Shown here in pieces: positions 26,985-35,286 of a DNA stretch of 64,000 bases (the stretch's first letter is position 1; each line of letters opens with the position of its first letter). This stretch comes from Acidimicrobiaceae bacterium. GTDB lineage: Bacteria > Actinomycetota > Acidimicrobiia > Acidimicrobiales > UBA8592. Location of the stretch: positions 33,512 through 97,511 of the forward strand of contig JAHECR010000009.1 in NCBI GenBank assembly GCA_024641655.1. Reading direction: 5' to 3'. The notes beneath the pieces were generated by a model. The model saw only the letters and a program-made list of their open reading frames with translations. It ran no database searches and was not told where the DNA came from. A program made the translations under genes and the position numbers.

Positions 26985-26994
26985 AAGCTACCGT
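26985..26994. promoter_or_regulatory. Divergent overlapping -10 boxes for the trp operon and the hydrolase operon
   Basis: In AAGCTACCGT the plus strand reads TACCGT (26989-26994), 8 bases before ATG 27003. The minus strand reads TAGCTT (26990-26985), 8 bases before GTG 26976. The two boxes share the TA at 26989-26990, so two leaderless transcripts would diverge from a single melted step. Confidence 0.55.
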
Positions 26995-27002
26995 GTGCGA
27001 CG

Positions 27003-27665
27003 ATGAGCGACGATTCCATACCCACGCCGCGCCTGGCTCGCATCGCCTCTGTCGACGGCGTGGTGCTGGAGGCCGAAGCGCACCTGCCCGCCGCGCCACG
27101 CGCCGCGGTCGTCATCACGCACCCTCACCCCACCTATGGCGGATCGATGCACGCGACCATCCCTGCTCTGCTGTACCGGCAGGCTCGGCTCGACGCGATC
27201 GCTGCGGTTCGCTTCAACTTTCGCGGCGTCGGTGCCTCGACGGGGACGCACGATCACGGCGGAGCCGAACGACACGACGTCGCTGCGGTCGTGGCGGCGC
27301 TGCGCCACGCCGTGGGGCCCGGCGTGCCGCTCGGGCTCGCCGGGTGGTCCTTCGGCGCCGATGTCGCTCTCTCCGTGCCCGCCGCGGCCGTCGACGCGCA
27401 CGATCTGCGCGGCTGGATGGCGGTGGCCCCGCCTCTGGCGCTCGTGCCGCTCGGAGAAATGAGCGCCGCGAGCTCTCCCCTGCCCAAGCTTCTCGTCGTC
27501 CCCGAGTTCGACCAGGGATGTCCACCGTCCTGCGTCGCCGAACGCACTGCCACCTGGCCCAACACCGAACGGGTCACGGTGCCGGGGAACGACCACTTCC
27601 TGGCGTCGGGCTCAGCGGAGGTCGTGGCCGCCTTCACGCGGTTCGTAGCGCTGCTCGACTCATGA
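27003..27665 (+). CDS. Alpha/beta hydrolase
   Basis: A 220-residue serine hydrolase. Visible are the oxyanion region THPHPTYGGSM, the strand FNFRGVGASTG, the nucleophile elbow GWSFG and a C-terminal GNDHFL that provides the His. The HPHP...FRGVG...GWSFG...DHF pattern fits the small dienelactone-hydrolase-like family with broad ester specificity; no substrate is indicated. Its stop overlaps the next start (ATGA). It probably starts at the 5' end of its own transcript. Confidence 0.85.
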   Translation: MSDDSIPTPRLARIASVDGVVLEAEAHLPAAPRAAVVITHPHPTYGGSMHATIPALLYRQARLDAIAAVRFNFRGVGASTGTHDHGGAERHDVAAVVAALRHAVGPGVPLGLAGWSFGADVALSVPAAAVDAHDLRGWMAVAPPLALVPLGEMSAASSPLPKLLVVPEFDQGCPPSCVAERTATWPNTERVTVPGNDHFLASGSAEVVAAFTRFVALLDS

Positions 27666-28186
27666 CGACCAGCTGCACTGCGGTCCCGGGTGACATCACG
27701 ACGTTCCCGGTCGACGCGATCGTCAACGCGGCCAATTCTTCGCTGATGGGTGGCGGTGGCGTCGATGGCGCCATCCACCGAGCCGGCGGCCCGGCCATCG
27801 TCACCGAGTGCCGCGAGATCGTGGCCCGCCAGGGAGCCCTGCGGCCCGGCGATGCCGTGCTCACCGGCTCAGGCGAGCTCCCGTGTCGCTTCGTCGTGCA
27901 CACGGTCGGGCCCATCTGGGGCAGGATTCCCGACGGCGAGGCCGACGCCACGCTGGCCTCGGCCTACGAGCGTTCGATGGAGGTCGCCGAAGCCGCCGGG
28001 TGTCGGTCCATCGCCTTCCCGAACATCTCGACGGGCGTGTACGGGTTCCCCAAGGCGCGCGCGGCCGACGTTGCGCTGGAGAGCGTGCGCCACTACGTGG
28101 CCGCGGGCACCCGCATCGAATCGATCCTCTTCGTGTGCCACGATGCCGAGAACCTGGAGTTGTACCGCCGCAAGCTGGCGTCCTGA
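27662..28186 (+). CDS. Macro-domain ADP-ribose hydrolase (O-acetyl-ADP-ribose deacetylase type)
   Basis: A single 174-residue macro domain. The signatures are PGDITTFPVDAIVNAANSSL, GGGGVDGAIHRAGG and FPNISTGVYGFP, with RAADVALESV after it; the Asn and Asp that bind ADP-ribose in the MacroD/YmdB class are in place. It would remove ADP-ribose or deacetylate O-acetyl-ADP-ribose. It is coupled to the hydrolase upstream by a 4-base overlap and converges on hisF 5 bases later. Confidence 0.92.
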   Translation: MTTSCTAVPGDITTFPVDAIVNAANSSLMGGGGVDGAIHRAGGPAIVTECREIVARQGALRPGDAVLTGSGELPCRFVVHTVGPIWGRIPDGEADATLASAYERSMEVAEAAGCRSIAFPNISTGVYGFPKARAADVALESVRHYVAAGTRIESILFVCHDAENLELYRRKLAS

Positions 28187-28190
28187 GGAC

Positions 28191-28982
28191 TCACCCCAGC
28201 AGCTCAGGGGCGGGCCGCACCGCGATCCCAGCGGCAGCCAGGTGGCGCTTGGCATCGGCGACGGAGTACTCCCGGAAGTGGAAGATGCTCGCCGCCAGCA
28301 CCGCATCGGCGCCCCCGTCGATGACGCCCGCTACCAGATGGTCGAGGTTGCCGACTCCCCCGCTGGCGATCACCGGGACGTTCGTGGCGTCGGAGACCAG
28401 TCGGGTGAGCACGTTGTCGAAACCATCGCGCGTTCCGTCCCGGTCCATCGAGGTCAGCAGGATCTCGCCGGCTCCCAGTTCGGCGCCCCGTATGGCCCAC
28501 TCGACGGCATCGATGCCTGTCGGCGTGCGCCCACCGTGCACGAACACTTCGAAGGCGTTCGTGGCCTCGGGGCGGCGGCGGGCATCGATCGCGAGAACCA
28601 CGCACTGGCTCCCGAACTCGTCGGCGATCTCCGACAACAGCCCTGGGCGGTCGACCGCCGCGGAATTCACGGCGACCTTCTCCGCTCCCTCACGGAGCAG
28701 GCGTCGAGCGTCTTCGACGCTTCGCACGCCACCGCCGATCGTGAAGGGGATGAACACCTCTTCGGCGCAGTGCCGGACCAGCTCGTAGACGGTCTCACGG
28801 TTGTCAGACGACGCAGTGATGTCGAGGAACACGAGCTCGTCGGCTCCCTCGGCGTCGTAGCGCGCCGCGAGCTCCACAGGGTCGCCGGCATCGACGAGGT
28901 CGACGAAGTTGGTCCCCTTGACGACGCGGCCCGCGTCGACGTCGAGACAAGGGATCACCCGCACATTGGTCGGCGCGCTCAT
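28191..28982 (-). CDS. hisF: Imidazole glycerol phosphate synthase, cyclase subunit
   Basis: With HisH it closes the imidazole ring and releases AICAR. A 263-residue barrel with the catalytic Asp pair in [15 protein letters not shown] and [10 protein letters not shown], the phosphate sites FTIGGGVRS and VIASGGVGN, and LAIDARR. ATG 28982 overlaps the hisA stop by 4 bases, so the slightly longer start at 29003 is not preferred. Last gene of the his operon. Confidence 0.95.
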   Translation of the reverse strand: MSAPTNVRVIPCLDVDAGRVVKGTNFVDLVDAGDPVELAARYDAEGADELVFLDITASSDNRETVYELVRHCAEEVFIPFTIGGGVRSVEDARRLLREGAEKVAVNSAAVDRPGLLSEIADEFGSQCVVLAIDARRRPEATNAFEVFVHGGRTPTGIDAVEWAIRGAELGAGEILLTSMDRDGTRDGFDNVLTRLVSDATNVPVIASGGVGNLDHLVAGVIDGGADAVLAASIFHFREYSVADAKRHLAAAGIAVRPAPELLG

Positions 28983-29725
28983 CGGGGTCCGCCGTCCCGA
29001 CATGCCGCGAGGCCCGCTTCGAGGTCGACGGCCCCCTCGTAGATCGCGCGCCCGACGATCACGCCCGACAGCGCCCGGCCCTCGACCCGCAGCGCTGCAA
29101 GCTGTGCCAGATGATCGGTGGTGCCGATGCCACCCGATGCGATGACGTCGAGCGTCGTCCCGGCGAGCACCTTCCCGAGCCCCTCGACATCGGGACCTTC
29201 GAGCGTGCCGTCACGGGCGATCTCGGTGACCACGACCGCGTCGACACCGAGATCCTGGAATCGGCGGGCCATCTCGACCACCTCGATGTCGGTCTCGGTC
29301 TCCCAGCCGTGAGTGGCGATGCGCCCATTGCGCCCGTCGAGACCGATGGCGACCCGATGTCCCCTGGCCGTCAGTTGGCCGGCGAGCGCCGGGTTCTCGA
29401 CGGCCGCCGTGCCGATGACGACCCGGGTCACACCGACATCGAAAAGCGCCTGCGCCGCGTCGATCGTGCGGACACCGCCACCGGTCTGCACCGGGATGGT
29501 CACGGCTGCGGCAATGGCGGCGACGACCGGGCGGTTGACCGGATCGCCGGTGCGCGCGGCGTCGAGGTCCACGACGTGGATCCACCCGGCGCCGGCGTCG
29601 GCGAAGAGCCGTGCTTGCGTGACAGGGTCGTCGCCGTAGACGGTCTCACGGCCATAGTCGCCCTGCATGAGTCGCACGCACTTCCCACCGCGGAGATCGA
29701 TCGCCGGGTACAGCTCGAGGCTCAT
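28979..29725 (-). CDS. hisA: ProFAR isomerase (HisA), possibly PriA type
   Basis: Amadori isomerase of histidine synthesis, 248 residues. [19 protein letters not shown] has the catalytic Asp, and [14 protein letters not shown] the second Asp; phosphate sites are VQTGGGVR and VIASGGIGT. Actinobacterial homologues are often bifunctional PriA proteins replacing TrpF, but a full trpF lies at 22010-22702, so that second activity is not needed here. ATG 29725 overlaps the hisH stop by 4 bases; GTG 29731 is an alternative. Confidence 0.94.
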   Translation of the reverse strand: MSLELYPAIDLRGGKCVRLMQGDYGRETVYGDDPVTQARLFADAGAGWIHVVDLDAARTGDPVNRPVVAAIAAAVTIPVQTGGGVRTIDAAQALFDVGVTRVVIGTAAVENPALAGQLTARGHRVAIGLDGRNGRIATHGWETETDIEVVEMARRFQDLGVDAVVVTEIARDGTLEGPDVEGLGKVLAGTTLDVIASGGIGTTDHLAQLAALRVEGRALSGVIVGRAIYEGAVDLEAGLAACRDGGPR

Positions 29726-30345
29726 GCGCACAGCTCGACGAAGTTGGTGAGGAGCCGGCGACCGGCGTCGCTGGACTTCTCCGGGTGGAACTGGGTGGCG
29801 AACACATTCTGGCGTTGCACTGCGGCAACGACCCGTCCGCCGTAGTCGCAGGTCGCGGTGACATCGCCGTCGAGGGCCTCGGAATCGGCCGCGTACGAGT
29901 GCACGAAGTAGAACCAGGCGCCGTCGAGATCACGCAGGAGCGGGGACGGGCGCTCGACGGTGATGGCGTTCCACTGCATCTGGGGACGTTTCACGGTGGC
30001 GGGAAGCAGCCGGATGATGCCGGGCAGGATCCCGAGCCCCGCATGGTCGGGTGACTCCTCGGACCCGTCGAACAGCAACTGCATGCCGACGCAGATCCCC
30101 AGGAAGGGCCGGCCCGACGCGACCGCGTCCTTCGCCATCGCGGCGACGCCGTGCGACTCGATGGCTTCGACGCATCGACCGAAGTTCCCGACGCCCGGCA
30201 GGACCACGCCGTCCGCGGCGGCGACATCGGCGGCATCGGCGGTCAGATGAGCATCGGCTCCGGCGCGTTCGAGGCCCTTCTGGGCTGACCGCAAGTTGCC
30301 GATGCCGTAGTCCAAGACGGCGATACGCGGGCGGTCGCCGCTCAC
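29722..30345 (-). CDS. hisH: Imidazole glycerol phosphate synthase, glutaminase subunit
   Basis: Class I glutamine amidotransferase of 207 residues that feeds ammonia to HisF. It has the nucleophile Cys in GICVGMQLLF and the His-Glu pair in ATQFHPEKSS, plus the N-terminal VLDYGIGNLRS and VLPGVGNFG blocks. It is coupled to hisB and hisA by 4-base overlaps on both sides. Confidence 0.96.
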   Translation of the reverse strand: MSGDRPRIAVLDYGIGNLRSAQKGLERAGADAHLTADAADVAAADGVVLPGVGNFGRCVEAIESHGVAAMAKDAVASGRPFLGICVGMQLLFDGSEESPDHAGLGILPGIIRLLPATVKRPQMQWNAITVERPSPLLRDLDGAWFYFVHSYAADSEALDGDVTATCDYGGRVVAAVQRQNVFATQFHPEKSSDAGRRLLTNFVELCA

Positions 30346-30947
30346 AGGACCCCCTTGGTGGAGGGAATGCCCCCACCTTCGATTCGCACGGCGTCGCGCA
30401 GCGCGCGAGCGGTGGATTTGAACGTCGACTCCACGATGTGGTGGGTGTTCTTTCCCCGCACCAGTACCTGGTGCATCGTGATGCCGGCCGAGGTCACGAA
30501 AGCCCGCCAGAACTCCTCGACGAGCTGCGGGTCGAACGGCGGGTCACCGAGGATCTTCACCCCGGGCGGGTCGATCTCGAAGTGCAGGTAGGGACGGCCG
30601 GAGAGGTCGAGTGCCACGTCCACGAGCGCCTCGTCGAGGGGACACGCAGCCGTAGCGAATCGCCGAACCCCGGCCTTGTCGCCGAGCGCCTCGGCGAAGC
30701 ACGCACCGAGCGCGATCCCCACGTCCTCGACGGTGTGATGGGCGTCGATCTCGATGTCACCGCGGGCTTCGATCGTGAGGTCGAAGCCGCCGTGGCGCCC
30801 GATCTGTTCGAGCATGTGATCGAAGAACGGGAGACCGGTCGCGATGTCCGTGACGCCGGTGCCGTCGATGTCGAGCGCGACGCGAATCGACGTCTCCTTG
30901 GTCGCGCGGTTCCGTTCGGCGCGGCGGGGCTGCGATGAGCTGTTCAC
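30342..30947 (-). CDS. hisB: Imidazoleglycerol-phosphate dehydratase
   Basis: Manganese enzyme of histidine synthesis, about 201 residues, monofunctional (no fused phosphatase). The metal motifs are FFDHMLEQIGRHG, DAHHTVEDVGIALG and NTHHIVESTFKSTARAL. The GTG at 30947 is preferred: it gives the usual N-terminus and leaves a 19-base gap after hisC, while the longer frame to 31007 would overlap hisC. It ends in a 4-base overlap with hisH. Confidence 0.94.
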   Translation of the reverse strand: MNSSSQPRRAERNRATKETSIRVALDIDGTGVTDIATGLPFFDHMLEQIGRHGGFDLTIEARGDIEIDAHHTVEDVGIALGACFAEALGDKAGVRRFATAACPLDEALVDVALDLSGRPYLHFEIDPPGVKILGDPPFDPQLVEEFWRAFVTSAGITMHQVLVRGKNTHHIVESTFKSTARALRDAVRIEGGGIPSTKGVL

Positions 30948-30966
30948 AGGGTCACTCTTTTTGCGG

Positions 30967-32046
30967 TCATGGGCCAAGTATCTCTGCCAGCGCGGCGAGG
31001 AACGCATCGTTTTCGGTGGTCGTGCCCACCGTCACCCGCAGACACCCCTCCAGGCGGGGCCACGAGGCGCAGTTACGCACCAACACAGACCGCTGCACCA
31101 GCGCGTCCCAGACCTGTTGGCCGGTGAGACCGGTGTCGGCCCCGGGGCGGAACAAGATGAAGTTCGCGCCGCTCTCCCACTGCTGCACCGGCAACGCGGC
31201 CAGGCCGGCCGCCAGTCGGGTGCGCTCGGTGACCAGCTGATCGACGCGCTCGTGCATCTCGTCGACGAAGCGGAGGGCCAGGGTCCCGGCGATCTGTTTT
31301 GCCGTGTCGAGGTGGTAGGGCAACGCGACCGACTCGAGGGCCTCGACAACCCATGTCGGCGCAAGGACGTAGCCGAGGCGGGCCCCCGCCATGCTCCAGG
31401 TCTTCGAGAAGGTCCGCGACACGACGACGGGACGGTCGTCGTCGACCAGCTCGATGGCGGACCAGTCTGCGAACTGCCCGTAGGCTTCGTCGACGACGAC
31501 GAGCGCGCCGGCCTCACCGGCCCAGTCGACGACGTAACGGACGAGCTCTGGGGGTTCGACGAGTCCGGTCGGGTTGTTTGGCGAGCATAGGAACACGACG
31601 TCGGGACCGGTCCCCAGAACCCGATCGAGTTCGGAACGAGTCAGGCGGAAGTCCTCGTCGCGTTCGCCCTCGATGACCGCAGTACCCGTGACCCTGGCGA
31701 TGTGCGAGTGCAGTGCGTAGGTCGGTTCGAACACCGCCGCGGTCCGTCCGGGCCCGCCGTAGGCGAGCAACACGCTCTGCAGCACCTCGTTCGAGCCGTT
31801 GGCCGCGAAAACCATGGTCGGGTCCAGGCCGTACTGGGCCGCGAGGCCCGCTCGCAGCTCCGCGCAGGACCGATCGGGGTACCGGTGCCATTCGACGCGC
31901 GCGAGCTCGGCGACGAAGGCGTCGTGCCAGGCTGCCGGAGGCGGCACCGGGCTTTCGTTGGTGTTGAGGCGCACGGCGACGTCGACCTGCGGCGAGTGGT
32001 ACCCCTCCACCAGGGCCAGGTCGGCGCGTATCCGTGGACGCTTCAC
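30967..32046 (-). CDS. hisC: Histidinol-phosphate aminotransferase
   Basis: PLP aminotransferase (fold type I) of 359 residues. Seen are RLNTNESP, FAANGSNEVLQ, FLCSPNNPTG, VVVDEAYGQF and the PLP lysine in SRTFSKTWSMAGARLGY. The GTG at 32046 overlaps the hisD stop by 4 bases (GTGA) and begins a normal-length protein; the longer open frame upstream belongs to the hisD shadow. Position within hisD-C-B-H-A-F confirms the substrate assignment. Confidence 0.95.
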   Translation of the reverse strand: MKRPRIRADLALVEGYHSPQVDVAVRLNTNESPVPPPAAWHDAFVAELARVEWHRYPDRSCAELRAGLAAQYGLDPTMVFAANGSNEVLQSVLLAYGGPGRTAAVFEPTYALHSHIARVTGTAVIEGERDEDFRLTRSELDRVLGTGPDVVFLCSPNNPTGLVEPPELVRYVVDWAGEAGALVVVDEAYGQFADWSAIELVDDDRPVVVSRTFSKTWSMAGARLGYVLAPTWVVEALESVALPYHLDTAKQIAGTLALRFVDEMHERVDQLVTERTRLAAGLAALPVQQWESGANFILFRPGADTGLTGQQVWDALVQRSVLVRNCASWPRLEGCLRVTVGTTTENDAFLAALAEILGP

Positions 32047-33347
32047 GACGCGCCTCGATCCGGTGGCGTCGCCCGCATCCGGACCGATGCCGCGTGGGCC
32101 ACGAGCCCTTCGGCCTCGGCCAGCGTCGCGACCGCGTCGGCGACCCCGTCGAGGGCAGCCTGATCGAGGGAGATGACGTGGATGTCCTTGCAGAAGTCCG
32201 CCACGGTGAGCGCCCCGGAGAACCGTGCGGTGCCGTTGGTGGGAAGAACGTGGGAGGGCCCGGCGACGTAATCCCCCACCGAAGCGGGAGACAGGGGCCC
32301 GAGGAACACGGCGCCCGCGTGGCGAACCAGTGACAGCAACGTCCGGGGATCGGAGACCATCAGCTCGAGGTGCTCGGGCGCGATGGCGTTGGCCACGACC
32401 ATCGCGGCCTCGGGACCGTCGGTCAGCACCACGTAGCCGCCGTCGCCGAGCGTGGACTCGATCTCGGCACGACGAGGCGACGAGGCGGTGACGCGGGCAA
32501 CTGCCTCGCCGACGCCATCGGCCACCGCTTCGTCCCAGGTGATCAACCACGCGAGTCCACCGGGTCCGTGCTCGGCCTGGACGATCAGGTCGATGGCGGC
32601 GTAGTCCGTCGGGGCTGTCGAATCGGCGATGACGACGATCTCCGATGGCCCGGCGAATGCCGCGGCGACACCGACATCACCGGCGACCTCGCGTTTGGCG
32701 ATGGCAACGAAGACGTTCCCCGGACCCGCGATCACGTCCACGGGCGCGATGGACTCGGTCCCGTATGCCAGTGCGGCGATGGCCTGGGCACCGCCCACGG
32801 CGTAGACCGCGTCGACACCCGCGAGTCGGGCCGCCCCCAAGGTCACGTCGGCGACCTTGCCACCCGGGCCCGGCGGCACGCACAACACGACTTCGGGAAC
32901 GCCTGCGACGCGTGCCGGCACGGCGGTCATGAGTACGGTGGACGGGTACGCAGCGCGACCACCGGGCACGTAGCAGCCGGCCCGATCGACGGGCTGTTGG
33001 ATGCCCTCGATGACGATGCCTGCGTGCACATGCCGTTCGCTGGCTCGTCGCTGGGTGCGATGGAACGACTCGATACCGTCGTGGGCCGTCTCGAGCGCCG
33101 AACGCAGATCGGGATCCAGCCGCTCCCAGGCAGCGTCGAGCTCGGCGCGGGGCACCTCGAACGATGCCGGCGCCCCACCGTCGAAGCGATCGGCGAAGTC
33201 GCGGAGCGCCGCGTCGCCACGGGCCCGCACCGCGGCGATGATCCCACGGACGACCTCCACGGGTTCGTCCCCGTCGATCACCGGTCGCGGCAGGCGCCCT
33301 GCGAGCGCCGGAAGCGGCACGCCACGGAGATCGAGTCGATTCAGCAC
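32043..33347 (-). CDS. hisD: Histidinol dehydrogenase
   Basis: Zinc enzyme that oxidises L-histidinol to histidine in two NAD steps. The 434-residue sequence includes GCYVPGGRAAYPSTVLM, VDVIAGPGNVFVAIAKR, AGPSEIVVIAD, the zinc ligands in QAEHGPGG, the catalytic Glu-His in APEHLELM and GDYVAGPSHVLPT. First gene of the his operon in this window (hisG, hisE and hisI are not here). The GTG at 33347 follows a TAGCGT box by 6 bases, so the operon is probably leaderless. Confidence 0.96.
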   Translation of the reverse strand: MLNRLDLRGVPLPALAGRLPRPVIDGDEPVEVVRGIIAAVRARGDAALRDFADRFDGGAPASFEVPRAELDAAWERLDPDLRSALETAHDGIESFHRTQRRASERHVHAGIVIEGIQQPVDRAGCYVPGGRAAYPSTVLMTAVPARVAGVPEVVLCVPPGPGGKVADVTLGAARLAGVDAVYAVGGAQAIAALAYGTESIAPVDVIAGPGNVFVAIAKREVAGDVGVAAAFAGPSEIVVIADSTAPTDYAAIDLIVQAEHGPGGLAWLITWDEAVADGVGEAVARVTASSPRRAEIESTLGDGGYVVLTDGPEAAMVVANAIAPEHLELMVSDPRTLLSLVRHAGAVFLGPLSPASVGDYVAGPSHVLPTNGTARFSGALTVADFCKDIHVISLDQAALDGVADAVATLAEAEGLVAHAASVRMRATPPDRGAS

Positions 33348-33353
33348 CGTCCC

Positions 33354-33359
33354 ACGCTA
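33354..33359 (-). promoter_or_regulatory. Candidate -10 box TAGCGT for the his operon
   Basis: On the minus strand TAGCGT ends 6 bases before the hisD GTG, consistent with a leaderless transcript. No attenuator-like leader could fit. Confidence 0.5.
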
Positions 33360-33446
33360 CCGGCCACCTGCGCGCCGAGCGAAGCGTTTCGGCAGGTGGC
33401 GGCGACCGACCGCTCCGAATTCGACCCGGCGCGCTAGAACTGCACG

Positions 33447-33647
33447 ATGAACACCGACCATGCCCTCGCCGAGCTGTCCTCTGTCGGAGCCCAGCTCGAG
33501 GATCTGACGCGACGCATCATCGGCACCGCCCGTGACTTCGACAGCGACGGAGACGAGCACGTGGCCCATGAGCTCTACGAGGTCGAGCGCGCCCTGCGAA
33601 CGGCCAGCCGTCGCCTCCAACGCGCCACCAAGGAGGCTGCTCGGTGA
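33447..33647 (+). CDS. Small conserved-looking protein of unknown function
   Basis: A 66-residue, highly charged, helix-forming protein starting at ATG 33447, divergent from hisD. It contains no Cys and no membrane segment; the repeated pattern of Leu/Val with Glu/Arg suggests two amphipathic helices. A CTAGAAC sequence 6 bases before the ATG may be a leaderless -10. Its stop is 14 bases before a strong hairpin. Codon use (G/C in third positions) fits real coding. No family recognised. Confidence 0.6.
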   Translation: MNTDHALAELSSVGAQLEDLTRRIIGTARDFDSDGDEHVAHELYEVERALRTASRRLQRATKEAAR

Positions 33648-33660
33648 ACCGAACAGGGGC

Positions 33661-33700
33661 AAAAAGGCGGCCGGCACCCCTGGGGAAAGGGGTGCCGGCC
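33661..33700 (-). terminator. Intrinsic terminator for nth, with stem shared by the convergent small gene
   Basis: GGCCGGCACCCC (33669-33680) and GGGGTGCCGGCC (33689-33700) form a perfect 12-base-pair stem with an 8-base loop. On the minus strand the stem is followed by GCCTTTTTGCC, so it is an intrinsic terminator for transcripts coming from nth. From the plus side the stem lacks a T tract. Confidence 0.85.
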
Positions 33701-33853
33701 TAGGCGACAAGTCGGGCGGCGGATCCCGATGTGTATGTCGCCATATCCGGCGGCGGAGAACCGGGGGCACCGACCTTCTGCAGGTGCGGCCCCACGATCG
33801 TCCGCCCGAACGCTCCGGGGACATCGGTAGTCAACGATACGTCAATCCGGCGT

Positions 33854-34498
33854 TCATACGGCAAACGCCGACGGACAGAAGTCGTTGAGCACACACGATC
33901 CGCACGCCGGGTTGCGCGCGAAACACACCCGGCGGCCGTGGAGGATGAGTCGCAGGCTGAACGCCCCCCGCTCGGCAGCTGGCACCATCGGGTTCAACGC
34001 CAGCTCGACCTTTACGGGGTCGGATTCATCGGTGATGCCGAGTCGACGCACAAGTCGGCCGACATGGGTGTCGACGGGCAGGCCGGGCAGCCCGAGCGCC
34101 ACGCTGCGAACGACGTTCGCCGTCTTGCGCCCGACCCCGGGGAGCGAGACGAGATCGGCCATGGCCCCGGGTACCTCACCGCCGAACTCGCTCACCACCC
34201 GTTGAGCCATGCCGACGACGTTCTTGGCCTTCGATCGGAACAACCCGATGCTGTTGATCAGCGGCTCGAGGTCACCCGGCGCCGCTTCCGCGAGTCGCTC
34301 GGGGGTCGGGTACGTCGCGAAGAGCCGCGGAGTCACCTTGTTGACCGAGACGTCCGTGGCCTGTGCCGACAGGATCGTCGCGACCAGCAACTCGAAGGCG
34401 TTTCGGTGATCGAGTTCGCACAGCGCGTCGGGATACTCCGCGCCGAGCAGCTGGTGGGCGCGTCGTGCCCTTCCTGCGGCGGTCCTGGGTCGTGCCAT
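33854..34498 (-). CDS. nth: Endonuclease III (DNA glycosylase/AP lyase)
   Basis: Removes oxidised pyrimidines from DNA. The 214-residue protein has the helix-hairpin-helix LPGVGRKTANVV with the catalytic Lys, the catalytic Asp in PVDTHVGRL, and the C-terminal [4Fe-4S] ligands Cys-x6-Cys-x2-Cys-x5-Cys (CFARNPAC, CGSC, CVLNDFC). ATG 34498 lies 7 bases after a TACCGT box (minus strand), so it is probably leaderless. Transcription ends at the 33661-33700 terminator; mshD diverges on the other side. Confidence 0.95.
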   Translation of the reverse strand: MARPRTAAGRARRAHQLLGAEYPDALCELDHRNAFELLVATILSAQATDVSVNKVTPRLFATYPTPERLAEAAPGDLEPLINSIGLFRSKAKNVVGMAQRVVSEFGGEVPGAMADLVSLPGVGRKTANVVRSVALGLPGLPVDTHVGRLVRRLGITDESDPVKVELALNPMVPAAERGAFSLRLILHGRRVCFARNPACGSCVLNDFCPSAFAV

Positions 34499-34505
34499 GG
34501 CGGGC

Positions 34506-34511
34506 ACGGTA
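34506..34511 (-). promoter_or_regulatory. Candidate -10 box TACCGT for nth
   Basis: On the minus strand TACCGT ends 7 bases before the nth ATG; leaderless arrangement. Confidence 0.45.
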
Positions 34512-34566
34512 ACCCGAGCCGTCCACCCCCTGCCCACCGGATCGAGCGGAACCGCACCGGGCCAAA

Positions 34567-34572
34567 TACCCT
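34567..34572 (+). promoter_or_regulatory. Candidate -10 box TACCCT for the mshD-like gene
   Basis: TACCCT ends 6 bases before the GTG at 34579; leaderless arrangement. Confidence 0.45.
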
Positions 34573-34578
34573 CAAGGC

Positions 34579-35286
34579 GTGAGCGTGACCACCTCGGTGC
34601 CCCTACAGGGCGACTTCGCACTGTCCATCTCGGTGAGCAGCGACCACCAGCGGACCGCGTTGGCCGCGGCGGTCCGCTCGGCGATGGCGACGCTGCACCC
34701 CTCACCAGCCGGCCCATCGGCGGTGCAGGTGTGGATCGAGGACGCCCATGAGCGCGACACCGCGTTGCTTGCACCGCTCGGTCTGGTGCCCTATCGCGAC
34801 CTGCTGCAGTTGCGCCGGCCGCTGCCAGCCGAGCCGAGTGGTCTGGTGACCCGGTCGTTCGTTCCCGGCGTAGACGACGACGCGTTCATCGCCGTCAACA
34901 ACCGGGCGTTCGCGTGGCACCCCGAACAGGCCGGTCTCACCCGTGAGCGACTCGCAGCGACCATGCGCGAGGACTGGTTCGACCCGGAGGGCTTCCGGCT
35001 CCACGAGATCGAGGGTCGCCTCGCCGGGTTCTGTTGGACGAAGGTGCACGCCGATCACGAGCCGGTGATGGGCGAGATCTACGTCATCGGGGTCGACCCG
35101 GACTTCCACGGGCGCGGTCTGGGCAGGCCGATGACCCTCGCCGGACTCGAACACCTCTCAGCCAAGGGCATCACCCTGGCGAACCTCTACGTCGAAGCCG
35201 ACAACGACGCGGCACTCCGGGTCTACGACAAGCTCGGATTCCACACGCACTGCGTCAACCGCGCCTTCCGAAACGACGGTCGCTGA
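34579..35286 (+). CDS. mshD: GNAT acetyltransferase, mycothiol synthase (MshD) like
   Basis: MshD acetylates Cys-GlcN-Ins to give mycothiol, the actinobacterial thiol. The C-terminal GNAT domain (about 88-235) carries the MshD phrases VNNRAFAWHPEQAGLT, DWFDPEGFRL, GFCWTKVH, GEIYVIGVDPDFHGRGLG and LYVEADNDAALRVYDKLGF. The N-terminal half is shorter than the second GNAT-like domain of typical MshD (235 residues in total against about 300), so a related acetyltransferase is possible. GTG 34579 is a probable leaderless start. The stop overlaps the rlmN ATG by one base. Confidence 0.8.
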   Translation: MSVTTSVPLQGDFALSISVSSDHQRTALAAAVRSAMATLHPSPAGPSAVQVWIEDAHERDTALLAPLGLVPYRDLLQLRRPLPAEPSGLVTRSFVPGVDDDAFIAVNNRAFAWHPEQAGLTRERLAATMREDWFDPEGFRLHEIEGRLAGFCWTKVHADHEPVMGEIYVIGVDPDFHGRGLGRPMTLAGLEHLSAKGITLANLYVEADNDAALRVYDKLGFHTHCVNRAFRNDGR

